DNA of 64,000 nt, from assembly GCF_023343835.1 (NCBI RefSeq), contig NC_064444.1, forward strand, positions 16,901,219 to 16,965,218, written 5' to 3'. The notes under the pieces were generated by a model. That model ran no database searches and had not been told where the DNA came from. It was given only the letters and a program-made list of their open reading frames with translations. This document shows, one piece after another, positions 1 through 32,273 of this stretch (positions are counted from its first letter, which is position 1; every line of letters starts with the position of its first letter). The translations under genes and the position numbers were made by a program. Source of the DNA: Lagopus muta (Eukaryota; Chordata; Aves; Galliformes; Phasianidae).

Positions 1-15
1 GTGGGTTTTGACCTG

Positions 16-40
16 ATATATATATATATATATATATATA
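16..40. repeat. (TA)n microsatellite
   Basis: An uninterrupted run of alternating A and T, 25 bases long. It is a simple repeat and probably varies in length between individuals. Confidence 0.95.
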
Positions 41-3000
41 CAGATATTTAAGTAAGATGTGATACTAGTGATATTGATCTGATACAGAATCACAGCACCA
101 AGGATCATGTCCAGGTCTTGGCTCCACACAGGACCATGTGCTGGTGCACCTCTCTGGAGCGGCTCAGAAACAGAGGAGGTAGCATTACATTAGGCAAGAA
201 CACAGACCTTTGCTTTCAAATGTAACCATTGCCAGACATTCAAACTTGCTCATATTTTATGTTGAGATGGGAGCGTCGCTCCGTGCCAGTGCAGGGCTCC
301 GTGGGGATGCTGCACTGCGCGTCTGGGGCTGTGTCGTTGTTATCTTCTCATATTCCAAGGCTCAGTGAGGAGCTTTGTGTCCTTGCTGTGCCCTCTAACC
401 AAAAGATATCAAGTGTTAGGCTGTCTGCTCTCTGGGGATGTTACTAATAAAGCACTCTCCAGCTGGCTGCCAACCACTGCTTTTTAAAAATAACCAAAAC
501 ATGGGAGGTTACAGAACCCATTAACCCCAGGACATGTTATTATCCATAGAACAACAAACATTTTATGAGCTAAATTACAGCTTTGACAACAATATGTCTT
601 AGAAAATAATGAATTGGGCCCTGCAAGTCACGAAGCTGGCTCAGAAGTATCCATTTTTTTCTCAGTGGACCTGAGATTTTCTTTAGTCTTCTCCTGATGT
701 CTGGCCCTTCATGATTTTCAAGTTTTCAAAACTTGCTAATTTGCTCCCTGCTGAGACATTGCTCCAGAGCTGGGGCCATAAATATTGCAAGATGCCATCG
801 TCTTCTAAATCCCAATCTTTAATTAGTAAGAGAGCTTAAATTAAGTGCAAATTTTCAATACAGATATAGCACCTAAGAGAACTACAAGATTCCTGTCCCT
901 GGACTGCCATTAGGAGATGTGTTGTTGGGGGGCTTCATCCTCCTTCACTGCTGAAAGCATTGTCAGGAAGGTGAAATGAAAGTCAATGACAAAGCAACGT
1001 GCACTGGTACCTGTCACCTGGCAGACATGTGTCACCCTGATGGGCCAATTGCTCTGCTTCTTCCCAACCAGCACAGCTTTACAAGGGAATTTTGGTGCCA
1101 TGCACAGGTGAGGCTCACCTGGAGCCTGCAGCCAGCCCTCCCCTCTTGTCACCTTGGGGAACGCAGACCCAGGGGCAGCAGCTGGGCTCTGCAGCACTTC
1201 CAGCCCCTGGTTTGGACATATCTGTCTTCTGAATGGTTCAAAACATTTCTCTGGTTTGAAGTTTAATTCTGAGGCGTTGTATGTAATTAAACCTTGACAT
1301 TTGAAGTCATGAACGAGCAAGCTTTATATTTTAGCTTAGTCTCAAAAGAGTATCAGGATGCAGGCAGACATGAAATGACTTTATTAAATTAAAAGCTTCA
1401 AACTTTCTGTAGGCATGTAGTTTGTGCTGCTGGGAATAGGCTCTTCAGAAATAGCACTCTGGTCCCACTAAGCTGAACCTTGGCCCTTCTCGAGGGAGGG
1501 ATGGAGTCGGGATGTTCCACTGCAGGAAATAGAGGGCATGAGTCAGTCACTAGTGCTTCCCCTTCCCCCAGAACGTGGGCAAGGCCCAGGAAGCCCAGGC
1601 TGTTAGCATTCCCAGGCCCTGTCTGGGAAGGAGGAGGTTTCCAAAACATTGCTGAGATCCCCTGGAAGCCGGATCTTATTGACATCTATAAATAGGCAGA
1701 ATATCTTTCTTTTCACCAGTGCCTCTGCAAGGCTGTTCTTACAGTGTTTCATGTGCAGATTCAGCAAGAAATTATCATGTTCTTTAGTCCAAAAGCCTCC
1801 AGGAGAGAGACGTTACTGTCCGCCCATTGGAAGCCACTAAGTGGGACACAAGTCATTACTGCTGCTGTTTTACTACCTGGCCACAGTCAATGCTGAGCCT
1901 TTTATGTGCTCAGGAGAGAAAATATCTGTGACACTCCGCCAGTGACTGCAAAGCCACAAATGTAGACCTGCTGTCTGCCTCATCTGCCAAGCTTGGAAAA
2001 GCAATACATAAAATTAGGCTCCCAAGGCTACCTAAATAGGAAGCCAAACAAATTTAAAGATTCTAAATGGCTTTAGTTATTTTCACGGCATCCAAAAAGG
2101 AGAGAACAAATGAGTTGCTTGTTTTCAGTGCCCTTGGTCTGTAGTTTAAGATAATAGTTAAAACCATCTATTTTGACCTTCTGGCCTAAGTAAGACAGGC
2201 AGGACTGCAAATGCTGGTTTCAGAATGAAGTGCTGTTTGGCAATGGAATTCTTAACGTACAGTGAAGAGCATCCTTCATTTCTGTCACCAAAAAATTACA
2301 AAAAAAAGCCCTGCATGCAGAACCCCTTGTATGTAAGTCCATCAGGAAAACATCTCCTCGATTCTCCGGAGGTGAGAAAACAGCAACCAGATCCTTGAGC
2401 CATTTATACTTGTCCTTCCCATCAAATCTTTCTCAGCAGATGAGACCAGAGCCCAGAAGGTTTCATAAGCAGCCCAGTGAGGTCAGGCTCTGTCACCCGA
2501 GCTGCACTGAGCCTGCTGCTGGTCTGAAAGCTTTTGAGTATTGTCCGAGAGCAGACTGCCTTCATGTAATGATCTATCCAGCCGCAATGGCTTCTGAACA
2601 CAAAACCTGTGGCACTCTATAATCCTTCCTATCTCATCTCTTTCAGGCCTTTGAAAATAATTTCAAAGTCTTTCCATTCCTATGATACGCCTCTAAATTT
2701 AGCTACTTTTGGCTTTATGTGGATGACCCGTTCTTTCTCCTTTCTATGCAAGCCCACTAAGATTTTAGTATTAATGGGGTTTTTAATTGTTCTGTTATGA
2801 AGCACATAAACACAGAGCCCTTTGGCAAGGGCACACATTAGAAATAAATTGAGTTCTCATCCTTATAATAGAAAAACAAATGCAGTATGGATCTGTCCGT
2901 TAGCCAAGGACATGCTTGCCCCTTAGAGAATGGTACAACCACACGAGCAGACCCCTGTTAGTGACTGCTGTTTGCTTTTCCAGACAGACCTCACTCTCCT

Positions 3001-3854
3001 GCCTGCCAAAACTGCTTTTTGATGGCTGCTACCGTAACACACTGCTGTGGATCAGCCTGGCCCTGGGTGCCCCTCTGACATTGTTGCCATACTTCCATGG
3101 CTCATATGTCATCTCCTGCTTGAAGGACTCTGTGTGGACGCTACATCTCTGCCCTGCTCAGAACCCAGCTGCCACCTATCTTCCTTCTACACAACACACA
3201 GTGTGCAATACAACCCCAAGTCTGAAGCAACCTTATCTTTTGTGTGGAAGAATCTATAAACGAAAAACTCTATCTGGATACAGAGTGAAGAATAAGAAAT
3301 TGTGGATTCCACTGAATTCCATGAGATGGGAGAGCAGTGGGGCTGCTGTAACACAACCTGGCTTTTTCTCCTAAAAGGTGACCCTGGAAACCCTGTGAAG
3401 TGCCAGACTAAAGGAACTGAGATATGGCTCCTGAAGGCCATTCTCAGTGACAGTGGCATGAGGTGCTGTAGGCCATTCCTGCATGCCCTGGTGTCCCACT
3501 GCAGCAGGGATCTTGGCCACAACTGAGAGGGCAGGAGTAGATTGTCAGGGCACAAGCTGAGCTGCAGCCTCCACTCGCAGAATGAGAAGAGACCTCTACA
3601 CAGGCAGCAGTGGTATTTCAGGAAGGCGATTTCAACCCCAAGCATGAAAAGTGAATCCCCAAACTCATCTAAGGATGGGCGACTTGGGATTTACTTCTCC
3701 CGCATTGAGGAGATGCTTCCTGTCTCCGAGAGCAACTGCACTTGGAAGCTGTGCTGGGACTGACTGAAGAGGTAGACTCACAACAGAGCTGTGGTTAATT
3801 TATCATTTCATGCACAAGTGGTTTCAGCCCCCTGCACCTCTCAGGGTGCTACAG
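41..3854. other. Non-coding flank beyond the 3' end of CCDC113
   Basis: No ORF here resembles a known protein, and no splice-consistent exon series was found on either strand. The part next to the CCDC113 stop must include its 3' UTR on the minus strand. I see no canonical AATAAA on that strand within 1 kb of the stop; the first one I noticed is at 1380-1385, which is far away and doubtful. Stretches around 1880-2350 and 2600-2900 are AT-richer than the surroundings and could hold conserved non-coding elements, but that cannot be judged from one sequence. Confidence 0.6.
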
Positions 3855-6800
3855 TTACCCATTTGATAGCACTTTTCCCCCCAAGGCCGGCTCCCCCTGC
3901 AGCTTCCACTGCTTGCCCTGAAGCATCACACAAGGCAGGTGCAGGTTACCAGACATCTTGACTTGGTTCCATGCTCTGTGGTGGCTTTGCAAGGTCATCT
4001 GCAAGGGGGGAAAGGAGAAGATCTTAATGAGTTCAGGCAGCAGTGATGTGCTGGGGAGAAAGCTGCTGTATGGCATTCCCCTGCACCCACCCTGTTCCCA
4101 CCTGCACTCAATGCACACTGCAGCCCACGGGCTTTGACAATGCTCGTCTCTTATCTCCACATCTCCTCCCAGGCTGCAGGAGTTGTGCCAGGGCCAGAGA
4201 CAAAGATACTGTTCTTGCAGCTTTGTCATGAACTCATGTTTGTTGGCTCTTGGCCAGATAGAGCCATTCCTTACCAGGGAACAGTCAAGATACAGATGAG
4301 GAAGAAATGTTTGAGATCATCATAGAGAAGCACCAGCACTGGGGAGCCATCGGCTGGCTGGGGTGCTGCAACCAGACACGTCCCAGGCACTGTGTGTCCC
4401 CTTCTTACACACCCTTCAGGTTCCAGCATGAGCCCAGCCTGATGGAGCAGCCTGTCGAGTTACATGCTGCATCCTCACCTCCAAGCTCAGCTGTTAAAAT
4501 TCAGTCTCTGTTCTGGGAGTAGGGAGCAGGCAACAGGAAGAGCCTCCAGCGCTGCCTGCAGCAGCACAGCAGGAGACAGCACCCAGCCCCACTCCTGGTC
4601 CCATCTCCCTCACCTCAGCAATTGCCACCTTCCTCTCCCAAGCCTTGATACTCTTTTCCAGGTCAGCAACAGCAATCATTGTCTGCACGTAATTCATCAC
4701 AGGAGGGGTGCTGTAGTCTGACAGCTGCTTCTGCAGCCACCCAATGAGTCTTTCCTCTTTGGCTTGTTGCTGCAGGAGGAAAAGTGACAGAGGGCAAGGA
4801 CAGGGCAGGATAAAGGAGGGACACGATGCGATGTACCCACCCATGCCTCCATCCCATAGTGGAGCTGCCCAGAGGTGGCCCAGCATCCATGTCCCCAGAC
4901 TGTAACATCTGTGCTACTTCTCACTAGGAAGGACACTGCTGGTGAAAACCTCAAGGAAAGAGAACTTCAAAAAGGCAGTGGATGGACCCTGGAGGGGTAA
5001 AATCCACAAAGGAGCAAAGCTGCCCATCCCCACCCACAGCAGCAGGAGCTCCAGGACTTATTGTCAGTCCCACCAAGGCATGCAGATAGCTATGGCCTAA
5101 AAAAAAGTCCTCTCAAGTGAAGTCTCAGTGATTCCCAAATTGTTCTCTTACCTCCTTCACAAGAGTAGTATTTCTTTCGATCTTCTCCAGCATCTCTTTC
5201 CTCTGGGAGATGTCTTTCATCAGAACTGTAGATGTTTCCATGGCATTATGCAGCTTTTTCTGGAACACAAGAGCAGGACACTGGCAGCAGGTGCAGTGGC
5301 AGATCTCCAGTCCCTGCAGAGCCACTGGCATACTTGGACTGAGGAAGGGAAGGCTGCAAGAGCTGCTGGTCAGCTCATGTGTGACCATGGGGAATAGCAG
5401 GAAGGACAAGTAGGGGCACTGGGATCTTCACTCACCTTCCAGAAGTTGAGGATCTGGATCTTCTCTAAGGCCAGCTTTAGCTGCTGCAGCTCCTTGTTCT
5501 TCTTATCAATCTCCTCCTCATACTGTGTTTTCTTAACCTGCAGCAGCTCTGCATGGACCTCATGGAGCATGTCTCCCACCTGCTCCTTCTGCAAGCCCAG
5601 GGAAACAGAGCTGCAGAGTACTGACCGAAGCTCAGACTCAAATAAAAGAGCTTTGCTTGATGGAGAAGCAGACTTAAAGCACATGGTTATCTGCCTGGCT
5701 GCAAACCTGAGGCTTAAAGAGAAATGTCAGACAAATGTCCCATACTGGGTGTCCAGGCAGCACGCACCTGCCTGAGCTGCTGCTGCAGCTTCTTCTTGTA
5801 GCTCCTGAGAAAATTGCTTTCTAAGCGCAGCTTCTGTCTCATCAGATCCTGAAGAAAAAAAAACAGATGAGAGAGTGACAGCAGGGCCTGGGAGGAGGCA
5901 GAGCACCAGGCCCCATGCTTTACTGTGCGCTTTCCCTTTGTTCCACCTGCACTGCAGCCCTCACACCACTGCTCTGCCTCACCTGTGCTCACAGGGTTAG
6001 TTGCTAAGATAGTCTGAGAATATGAGGCAGCTGATGTAGGGGTATGGGAACCTGAATTTTCAGATGGACCAGGCTCAACTTCTGCCATGCTGCACTGACC
6101 CTCTGGTGGTTCTTCTCCTCCAGGTATCTCAACAGCTTCTCAGAAGCTGTGATGCTCCCTTTCTCGTTGGAGATGGTTTTGACAATGTCTTCCTCAAAGT
6201 CGTTGACAACTTTCTTAACATCAGCCCACCAAGCATCTGCTTCTTGTATGACTGCCTGTAGTAACGAAGTCACATCAGTGTCAAAGAGGTGTGAAAATCC
6301 ACAGTGCTGCAGGATGCCTCGCTATCCTAAGAGCTGTACCTCGAGGTCATGCAAGGTCTCCTCCGAATCCTCCTCCATCTTCTGAATGTCACTTTTCACG
6401 TCCAGCAGCTCCCGCTCAGCCAGCTCACACTTCTGCTCCACTGTCAGGGCTCCAAAGTAGGCTGATGAACTGCGCAGCCTGGATCTGGACCTGCCACGTG
6501 TCTGCAACAATTGAGCAACCACGCAGATGCCAAACCAGCACTGGCCAACTGCTGCTGCATTTTCATGTATTCCCAAAGAAAGTAAGTTAGTGATTAGATA
6601 GCAGAGGAACAACGTGCACTTGGCAACAGGGATCTGGGTGTGGATGCACAAAGGTCTGGATGAGCTGGGATGAGGACAATCAAAGCATCCCGGCATCATC
6701 CTCCCTGTGTGTTCAGTTTCTCCTTCAAATCAGTCAGCCTGGCATGCAGAAGAGTGAGTGAGCCCACACCTACACCTAGAGGCCCAGCACACCTGTTTTC

Positions 6801-7205
6801 AAGCTGGGGTTGGGGTTAAGTCACTCTTCCCAATCTGTCCCACTCCATACCAGTATGGGTACCAGCTCTGGTGGGGAGCTGTGCTGTGGGAGGTCCACGC
6901 TACTCAGCTGCATCTTGTGGTACTGGTTCTGAAACAACTCCACCTTGGCTTTCAGCAAGTCGTTGGCATGGCTGCAAAGTGATGGATGTGTACTGTGACA
7001 GGAGCAGCGGGCAAAGGAGAACAATCCAATGCAAAGCAGATCCCCCAAAATGAGGGAGGCTGCAGGTCTCCCTTCCAAGAGCCAGGACACAGAAAAGACC
7101 CTCAGAGCTGCCCCTGTTCCAACCTGGACACAAGGGGCTGCCAGAACCTGGGCCAGGGGCCTGCAGGAGGGATCCTCAGGTGGCCAGGGGTGGCTTGGCC
7201 TCTGT

Positions 7206-7432
7206 GTCCTGCTCCCATCCCCGCTCCTGCCTCTGTCCTATTCCTGCTCCTGTCCAATTCCTGTCTCCGTTCTGCCCCCGTCCTCGTCCTGCCCACGATC
7301 CTGTCCCTGCCCTTGTCCCATCCGTGTCCTTACCCCTGTCTTATCTCTGTCCCAGTCCTTCTCTGCCCCTCTCCCTGCCTCTGCCCCTGTCCCTGTTCTT
7401 GTCCCGTCCCAGCCCCTGCCCGGCTCCAGTTA
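7206..7432. repeat. Polypyrimidine (CCTGTCC-like) imperfect repeat in CCDC113 intron 1
   Basis: About 225 bases on the plus strand are nearly all C and T, with TG or G spacers roughly every six bases (variants of CCTGTC, CCTGCC, CCCGTC). It lies in the first intron of CCDC113, so the transcript carries the purine-rich strand. The long ORFs crossing it in several frames are a by-product of the low-complexity composition. Confidence 0.8.
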
Positions 7433-7439
7433 CCGCCCA

Positions 7440-27318
<19,879 letters not shown>

Positions 27319-27354
27319 AGACTGGAAAACGACGGGTAACTCAAGATGTTTACA

Positions 27355-27360
27355 AATAAA
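27355..27360 (+). terminator. Proximal AATAAA poly(A) signal of CSNK2A2
   Basis: AATAAA 37 bases after the stop codon. Usage would give an extremely short 3' UTR; it may serve as a minor site. Confidence 0.4.
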
Positions 27361-28682
27361 AGCAAAACCTTCGGTCACACAGTGAAGGGAAATGAACCAA
27401 GGACCCCCCCCTTTCCCTCCCCTTTATACTCGGCAGAAATCTAACCTTTGGGGGGGGTCATAAACCTCAGTTCCTCTCTGGTGGTTGTGGTTAATGTAAC
27501 TCTAACCCTGTGGTACCAAAGCCCTGGGCAAATGGTCTTGCAAGAGTTAAACATGTAGTGATATCCCCAGGGCTCAACACAACTGATTCTGGTTCACATC
27601 TCTATGGATCCTTCTCTTCCTTCTCTGTCCAGCCTTCCCCACTGTGCTGGTGGGGACAAATTGGCCGTTCCACCATCAGTCCTTAGCATGCCTCTTTCTT
27701 AACATGCCTTTCTGACTTGTAGACTCTGGGTGAACCAAATTCAGGCTGGGGGTCAGCAGGTGCAACTCTGCTTTGAGCTCCAAGGCCTACTGCTCACTCT
27801 GGGCTTGAATTTGGCCTTTGAATCCCAGTTTTAATTGCAAATGCCAGGGCGTTGGGGGGTGGGGGGAGGTTCGAGAAAACATAGCTCACAAACCCAGCAG
27901 CACCTCGGGATTGGGCTGGAGCATTAAAAATAAGGCACTGATTTGAGTTGCAGGGGAAAGGTGAGATTCCCCCCTCTAGGTGTGTTTGACAAAGGCTCCC
28001 TCTGAGGAGAAGCTCAATAGACCTGCTTTGGAAACTTGTGAACGTGAGGGCTGCTTTCGTGGCAGGAGAGGGGAGGGACTATCCAGACTTTCCCACCGAG
28101 CTCAGGAGAGTCAGAACTGCAAGACTTCTTGTGATAGGTGTGCAACCACGTACCTCATGACGTGGCTCCCATGAGAATTCGTGCCAGACGCAGACTTGTG
28201 CCGGAGCGCAGCTCTGGAGCGGTTCAATCCAGCGCCGCAGGACAGGGGAGCGGAGCAGGGGCCTGGGAGGAGAGCATGGGGTGGGGAAGGATCAGCAAAC
28301 AGCGGCGTGGTCTGTCGGGGAGGGGGCTGTGCAACTACTGATCCGGGACTTGGGATCCCATGTAGTGTTCTAACGAAGTCAGCCACTTGTTGAACTCTGG
28401 GGTGCCGATCCTGTCGCGGGGGGTGGGGGGTTTGTCTCGCGGGTTCTTTCATCAGATCCCTGGATGGCTTTATAGCCCCACGATTCACAGTTGCCTCCTC
28501 TACTTGTTCTGTGTGTGGTTTCATCAAGTGGTTCTGGTGATGCTCAAACCTACAAGCTGGAGATAGTGTTTTCCCACCAGCACCTAAACACAGAATTTCC
28601 TTCTGCGGCATTGTCGAAATAGTTAATTTTTTATAAGGTTGCAATGTTTCTATTTGAAACATCTGTTTACATTCCATATTCC

Positions 28683-28688
28683 AATAAA
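28683..28688 (+). terminator. Distal AATAAA poly(A) signal of CSNK2A2
   Basis: AATAAA inside an AT-rich end, followed by T- and GT-containing sequence, about 1.36 kb after the stop. It is the best candidate for the main polyadenylation signal. Confidence 0.6.
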
Positions 28689-28703
28689 GTTCTATTGGCA
28701 TCG

Positions 28704-31700
28704 ATAGCAGGTCAATCCATTTGTATAATTCACTGAAACCAATAAATATCTATACGTCTGAACGTCTGCTGCCTCTGATCTGTGGGATAGCCAGAGAGCA
28801 AAGAGTTGAAGGGACTGCTTCCTCGTGCAGGTCAAGTTGGCTTTTCCACCCCCTCTCTGAATGTTTTGGGATCCCTTAGTCACTGGTTTCAGGTTTTCCT
28901 GCCCTCAGCCCTGATGCTCACACTGCATTCCTGGGGCTGCAGAGGACGTGTGAGCTGTTGGTACAACGTGGGAGTTGGCTGTTGTGTGTTTCCAGCTCTC
29001 TGTCCACCTGCCCTGCTCCAGGCTGCCTGGCCTGAGAGGTGTGGGGCTGTCCTCTGCTAACAACAGTGGGGTTGGTTTGGGATTTTGACGTTCATTTCAG
29101 AACTGTTTTAAAAGAAAAAACTGTTGAATTGCTCTCTTGAAGTCAGAAAAGGGTATTTCTTGTGGTTTGTCCAACTTGCAGTGGGGAAAACTTGCCTGTT
29201 TTCTAGCTCTCGTGTTAACCAGTGCAGAAGATGCACGAGGAGAAGACAGAGTTTGCTGGTGGAAGTTCTGTAGGTGAAAGACATTAATACAGTGCTTGAC
29301 AGTGTCCAAACCTGTTGAGGTTCTGAGTAAGGAAGTGACAATTCTGTCAGTCTGAACTATGAACAGAAACGCTTTCTGGATACATTGAAGCAGAGGAAAA
29401 AAATATGCTCCTCCTAGCAGGTGGTCTGAAATGGGGGATGGCTTTCCCTGGGCCTGATGACCTGAGACACCACAACAACCTGCTCTACATCTCTGAGCAT
29501 CCCTACACTGTTCCTGGGGCAGGATAAGCTGTGGCAGGTTCATCCCAGAGGACAGTGAGGCCGTGGTGCATACACTTGGTTGCTGCTCAGACTGATTCCT
29601 ATCCGCGTTCATCAGCCCAGTGTTCTGGACGTGGACAAGTGTCATCCTGCCTGTGGGGGCAGTCAGGAGCTGAAGAAGTCAGCCTTAGGAAGGGAGGAGG
29701 TGGGGGAGCAAATCTTTGTAGGCTTGCTCTTGGATTTGGCTACAATGACCATGCTGTGCTTTGGGCTGGTGCAGGGGATGGCTGAGCCTGGTGGGAATGG
29801 GCAGCGTGGTAAAGGGCCCAGGTGTTTCCTTACCACCAGAACTGGAGGAGAGCAAAGCAGTGTGCAGGCAGCATCCTGAAACGCTCACTTCACTCCTCCT
29901 GTCTCTCCCCAGGTCCCGATGCTGTTGCTCCCAATTTTCCATAAGCAGAATGAAATCGTTATCGAATGGCAGCAGGCAGACTGTGCAGCATGGGCAGGGC
30001 TGAGTGCCTGGCTGGATGGCACCCACCTTCTAATGAACACAGCTCTTCTGTAAAAAGTTCTGCCTTTGGTTCCCCATTGATCTCTTCCTGACTCAGAAAA
30101 AGTGGAAATGTGAGGGCTGTGCTAACAGTTATTGGTTTGTTGTTCCTTCTTCTGCTCTTCGGACTCTTCCAGCCTTTGACAGACCATGGTTAGCCAGCTT
30201 GCCCCTGCCAGAGTCTGGGAGCAGCAGGGGATGTAGCATCACAATGGACATTTCTATGTTATAATTGAAATAATTCTATATTGTTAAATAAAAGTTGGGA
30301 AAGAAACATTTAAGGAAGAATATTCAGTGAGGAGGGAGCTGTGGGCAGGGCTGGCCATGCTGCAGGGTGCCAGCAGTGAAAGCCTTTCCCTGTGGCCTGC
30401 CAGGATGGGCTTTATGAGGAGAGGAGAGCAAGAGGAGCTAGTTGTACAGTCACCATGAGCAAAGGAAAAGGAGCCATTTGCCATCTTTAGGGACACCTCT
30501 CCTTAGTTCCACATGCTCTTCTGAAGGTGGCAGGCTGGGTGCCAATGCTGGTACCTGATTCTTACAACCCATGGGCCTTGCTCATGGCTCTCTCAGCAGG
30601 AGCTCCCTTCTCTTTCTCTGCCCTGAGCTGAGACTCTCCTCCTCTCAGTGCAGGCAGCCTTCATTTCCAAGCCAGTGTTGAGGGGAGGATGTTAACTTGA
30701 GCTCTGCAGTACTTGAAGCTCTTGTCTCAAGCCTTCTGACTGGGCTGTACGACCGCACACGGTCATTTATCTTCATTTGCTCATCTCCTTTACAGCCCAT
30801 GTGGTTTTTCCTCCATGCCCCAGTTACAGAAGCTGTCGAGGGCACCTCTGAGACCAGGCTCTGAAAGACAGACCAGTCTGCACTGCTGAATGTGAGTTTG
30901 GGTCAGGGCGGCATGGGACTGCTGCACTGACCTGACTGTTCTCTTCCAAAGGTCTCCAGCACATGTTGGCACTGCCTCCTGCACACACCCTCATTTCTGC
31001 TTATCAGCTGCCCATCTTTCTCTGCCTGTCTTCTCTGATGGTTTTCACCCAGTTTTCCTCAGCACCCAGAGCCACGTTCACACGTTGCCTTCCCATGTGT
31101 TGTGGCTATGCATTTCCTTCCTAATTCCCTTTTTAGTTTCCTTTTACAGCAGCCCTTCACCCAGCTGTGCTTCCGTGGGAAAATCCAGACTACGGGAGAT
31201 GTGTGGAGCCATCTGGACAAGGGCCAGAGTCCCACACTCCTTGCAGCAGTCGTTGCTTTGCTCTCATTTTGCCGTGCATTTCGATGTTTTTGGCTCACAG
31301 AGATACTGACTGAACTTGATTCTGGTTTTCCCTTCCGCTGGGACGTGCAGCACGAATGAGATTCTGTGCTCCACAGTGATCAACTGTGCTGAGAAGATGA
31401 TGGTCCGTGTTATGGTTTTCCAGGCTGTGAACACAGAGCATGTGCTCCAAGGCAAGCACAGACCTGCTGACGCTAAAGAGAGCTGCTGTGTTTGGCTCTG
31501 GTAACTGCACGCAGCCGTGTGAAACTTCAGAGGAGCAACATTTCAGGAGTTTCCTGAAGATCTCATTCCTCTGAAGGCATCGGATTGCTGGGAACTCGGA
31601 AGGCAGGAAATGCTTCAGCAGACGGCTATTTTTGGAGCAGGCACCTCTGCTCACGTCTAGGACTGGATGATCCTCTTGTAATGGGCTTTCTCTGTGTGCT

Positions 31701-31959
31701 CCCCAAAACCCAGCTCCTCTGCACCTCGGGGATGAGGGTTGGGGTCCCCCCCCGTGCCCACATCCCTCAGTGCCACATCCCCGAGGCTCTGGGTCACCTG
31801 CAGGGACGGTGCCTCCCACACCTCTCAGTGCAGCTGTGCTGCTGCCTCGCTGGGAGGAGAATATGTTCCTATAGCGGGTATTAGATTCCTTAAAGCACAC
31901 TGAGATATGAAGACAGATTGAAATTACAACACATTAACACACGTGCCGCTTGCAGCAAA
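28704..31959. other. Intergenic region between CSNK2A2 and CFAP20
   Basis: I recognise no gene. An AATAAA at 30287-30292 in an AT-rich tail-like context could be a far 3' end for CSNK2A2 or the end of an unrecognised plus-strand transcript. ORFs in this stretch (the longest about 200 codons) have no recognisable domain or splice partners. Confidence 0.6.
30287..30292 (+). terminator. AATAAA poly(A)-like signal
   Basis: AATAAA preceded by about 40 AT-rich bases. Its position, 3 kb past the CSNK2A2 stop, would fit an extended 3' UTR. Which transcript, if any, uses it is not visible. Confidence 0.35.
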
Positions 31960-32051
31960 ACGCGATATTAAAACGGTGAGTGGAGGCGGTGTGAACGCTC
32001 ACGCTGCTCGCAGACGCGGCCAACCCTGGGCGAGGCCCAACGTGCGGCGCC

Positions 32052-32065
32052 GTTGCCATGGCAGC
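32052..32065. promoter_or_regulatory. RFX X-box-like palindrome
   Basis: GTTGCCATGGCAGC differs at one position from the palindrome GTTGCCATGGCAAC, the consensus bound by RFX-family factors in promoters of ciliary genes. It is about 210 bases upstream of the CFAP20 start, the usual place for such sites. RFX control is an inference from motif and gene function. Confidence 0.75.
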
Positions 32066-32069
32066 GCTC

Positions 32070-32156
32070 CCGGAAGTAGATCAGCAGCGCCCCCCGGAAG
32101 TAGATCGTCCGCGTGGAAAGTAGTTCCTTGGTGACGGCGCCGCGGTTACCGGAAGT
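32070..32156 (+). promoter_or_regulatory. Three ETS (GABP-type) sites CCGGAAGT
   Basis: CCGGAAGT occurs at 32070-32077, 32094-32101 and 32149-32156, all in the same orientation. The first two lie in a short direct repeat (CCGGAAGTAGATC) 24 bases apart. Multiple GABP/ETS sites near the start site are typical of CpG-island housekeeping promoters. Confidence 0.75.
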
Positions 32157-32273
32157 GCCTGGCCGCGGCGGCGGCGGCGGCGGCGACGGCGGGGCGGCGC
32201 GGAGGGATTCGCCAGTTCTGTTGTGTTCTTCCGCCACCGGCCGTGGTGGCGGCGCGCTGCTCCCGCAGCCGCC

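Larger units (their letters stand above)
27319..28703 (+). other. CSNK2A2 3' untranslated region
   Basis: It follows the CSNK2A2 stop directly. Two canonical AATAAA signals are present: 27355-27360, close to the stop, and 28683-28688, in a T-rich context typical of a main polyadenylation site. G-rich runs at about 27848-27867 and 28418-28431 could form quadruplexes. The distal end is inferred; a further AATAAA at 30287 would give a longer form. Confidence 0.65.

Noticed and set aside
2916-3374. 152-codon plus-strand ORF near the left end
   Set aside because: The Cys/Leu-rich translation briefly suggested a secreted or envelope-like protein, but there is no recognisable motif, partner exon or repeat boundary.
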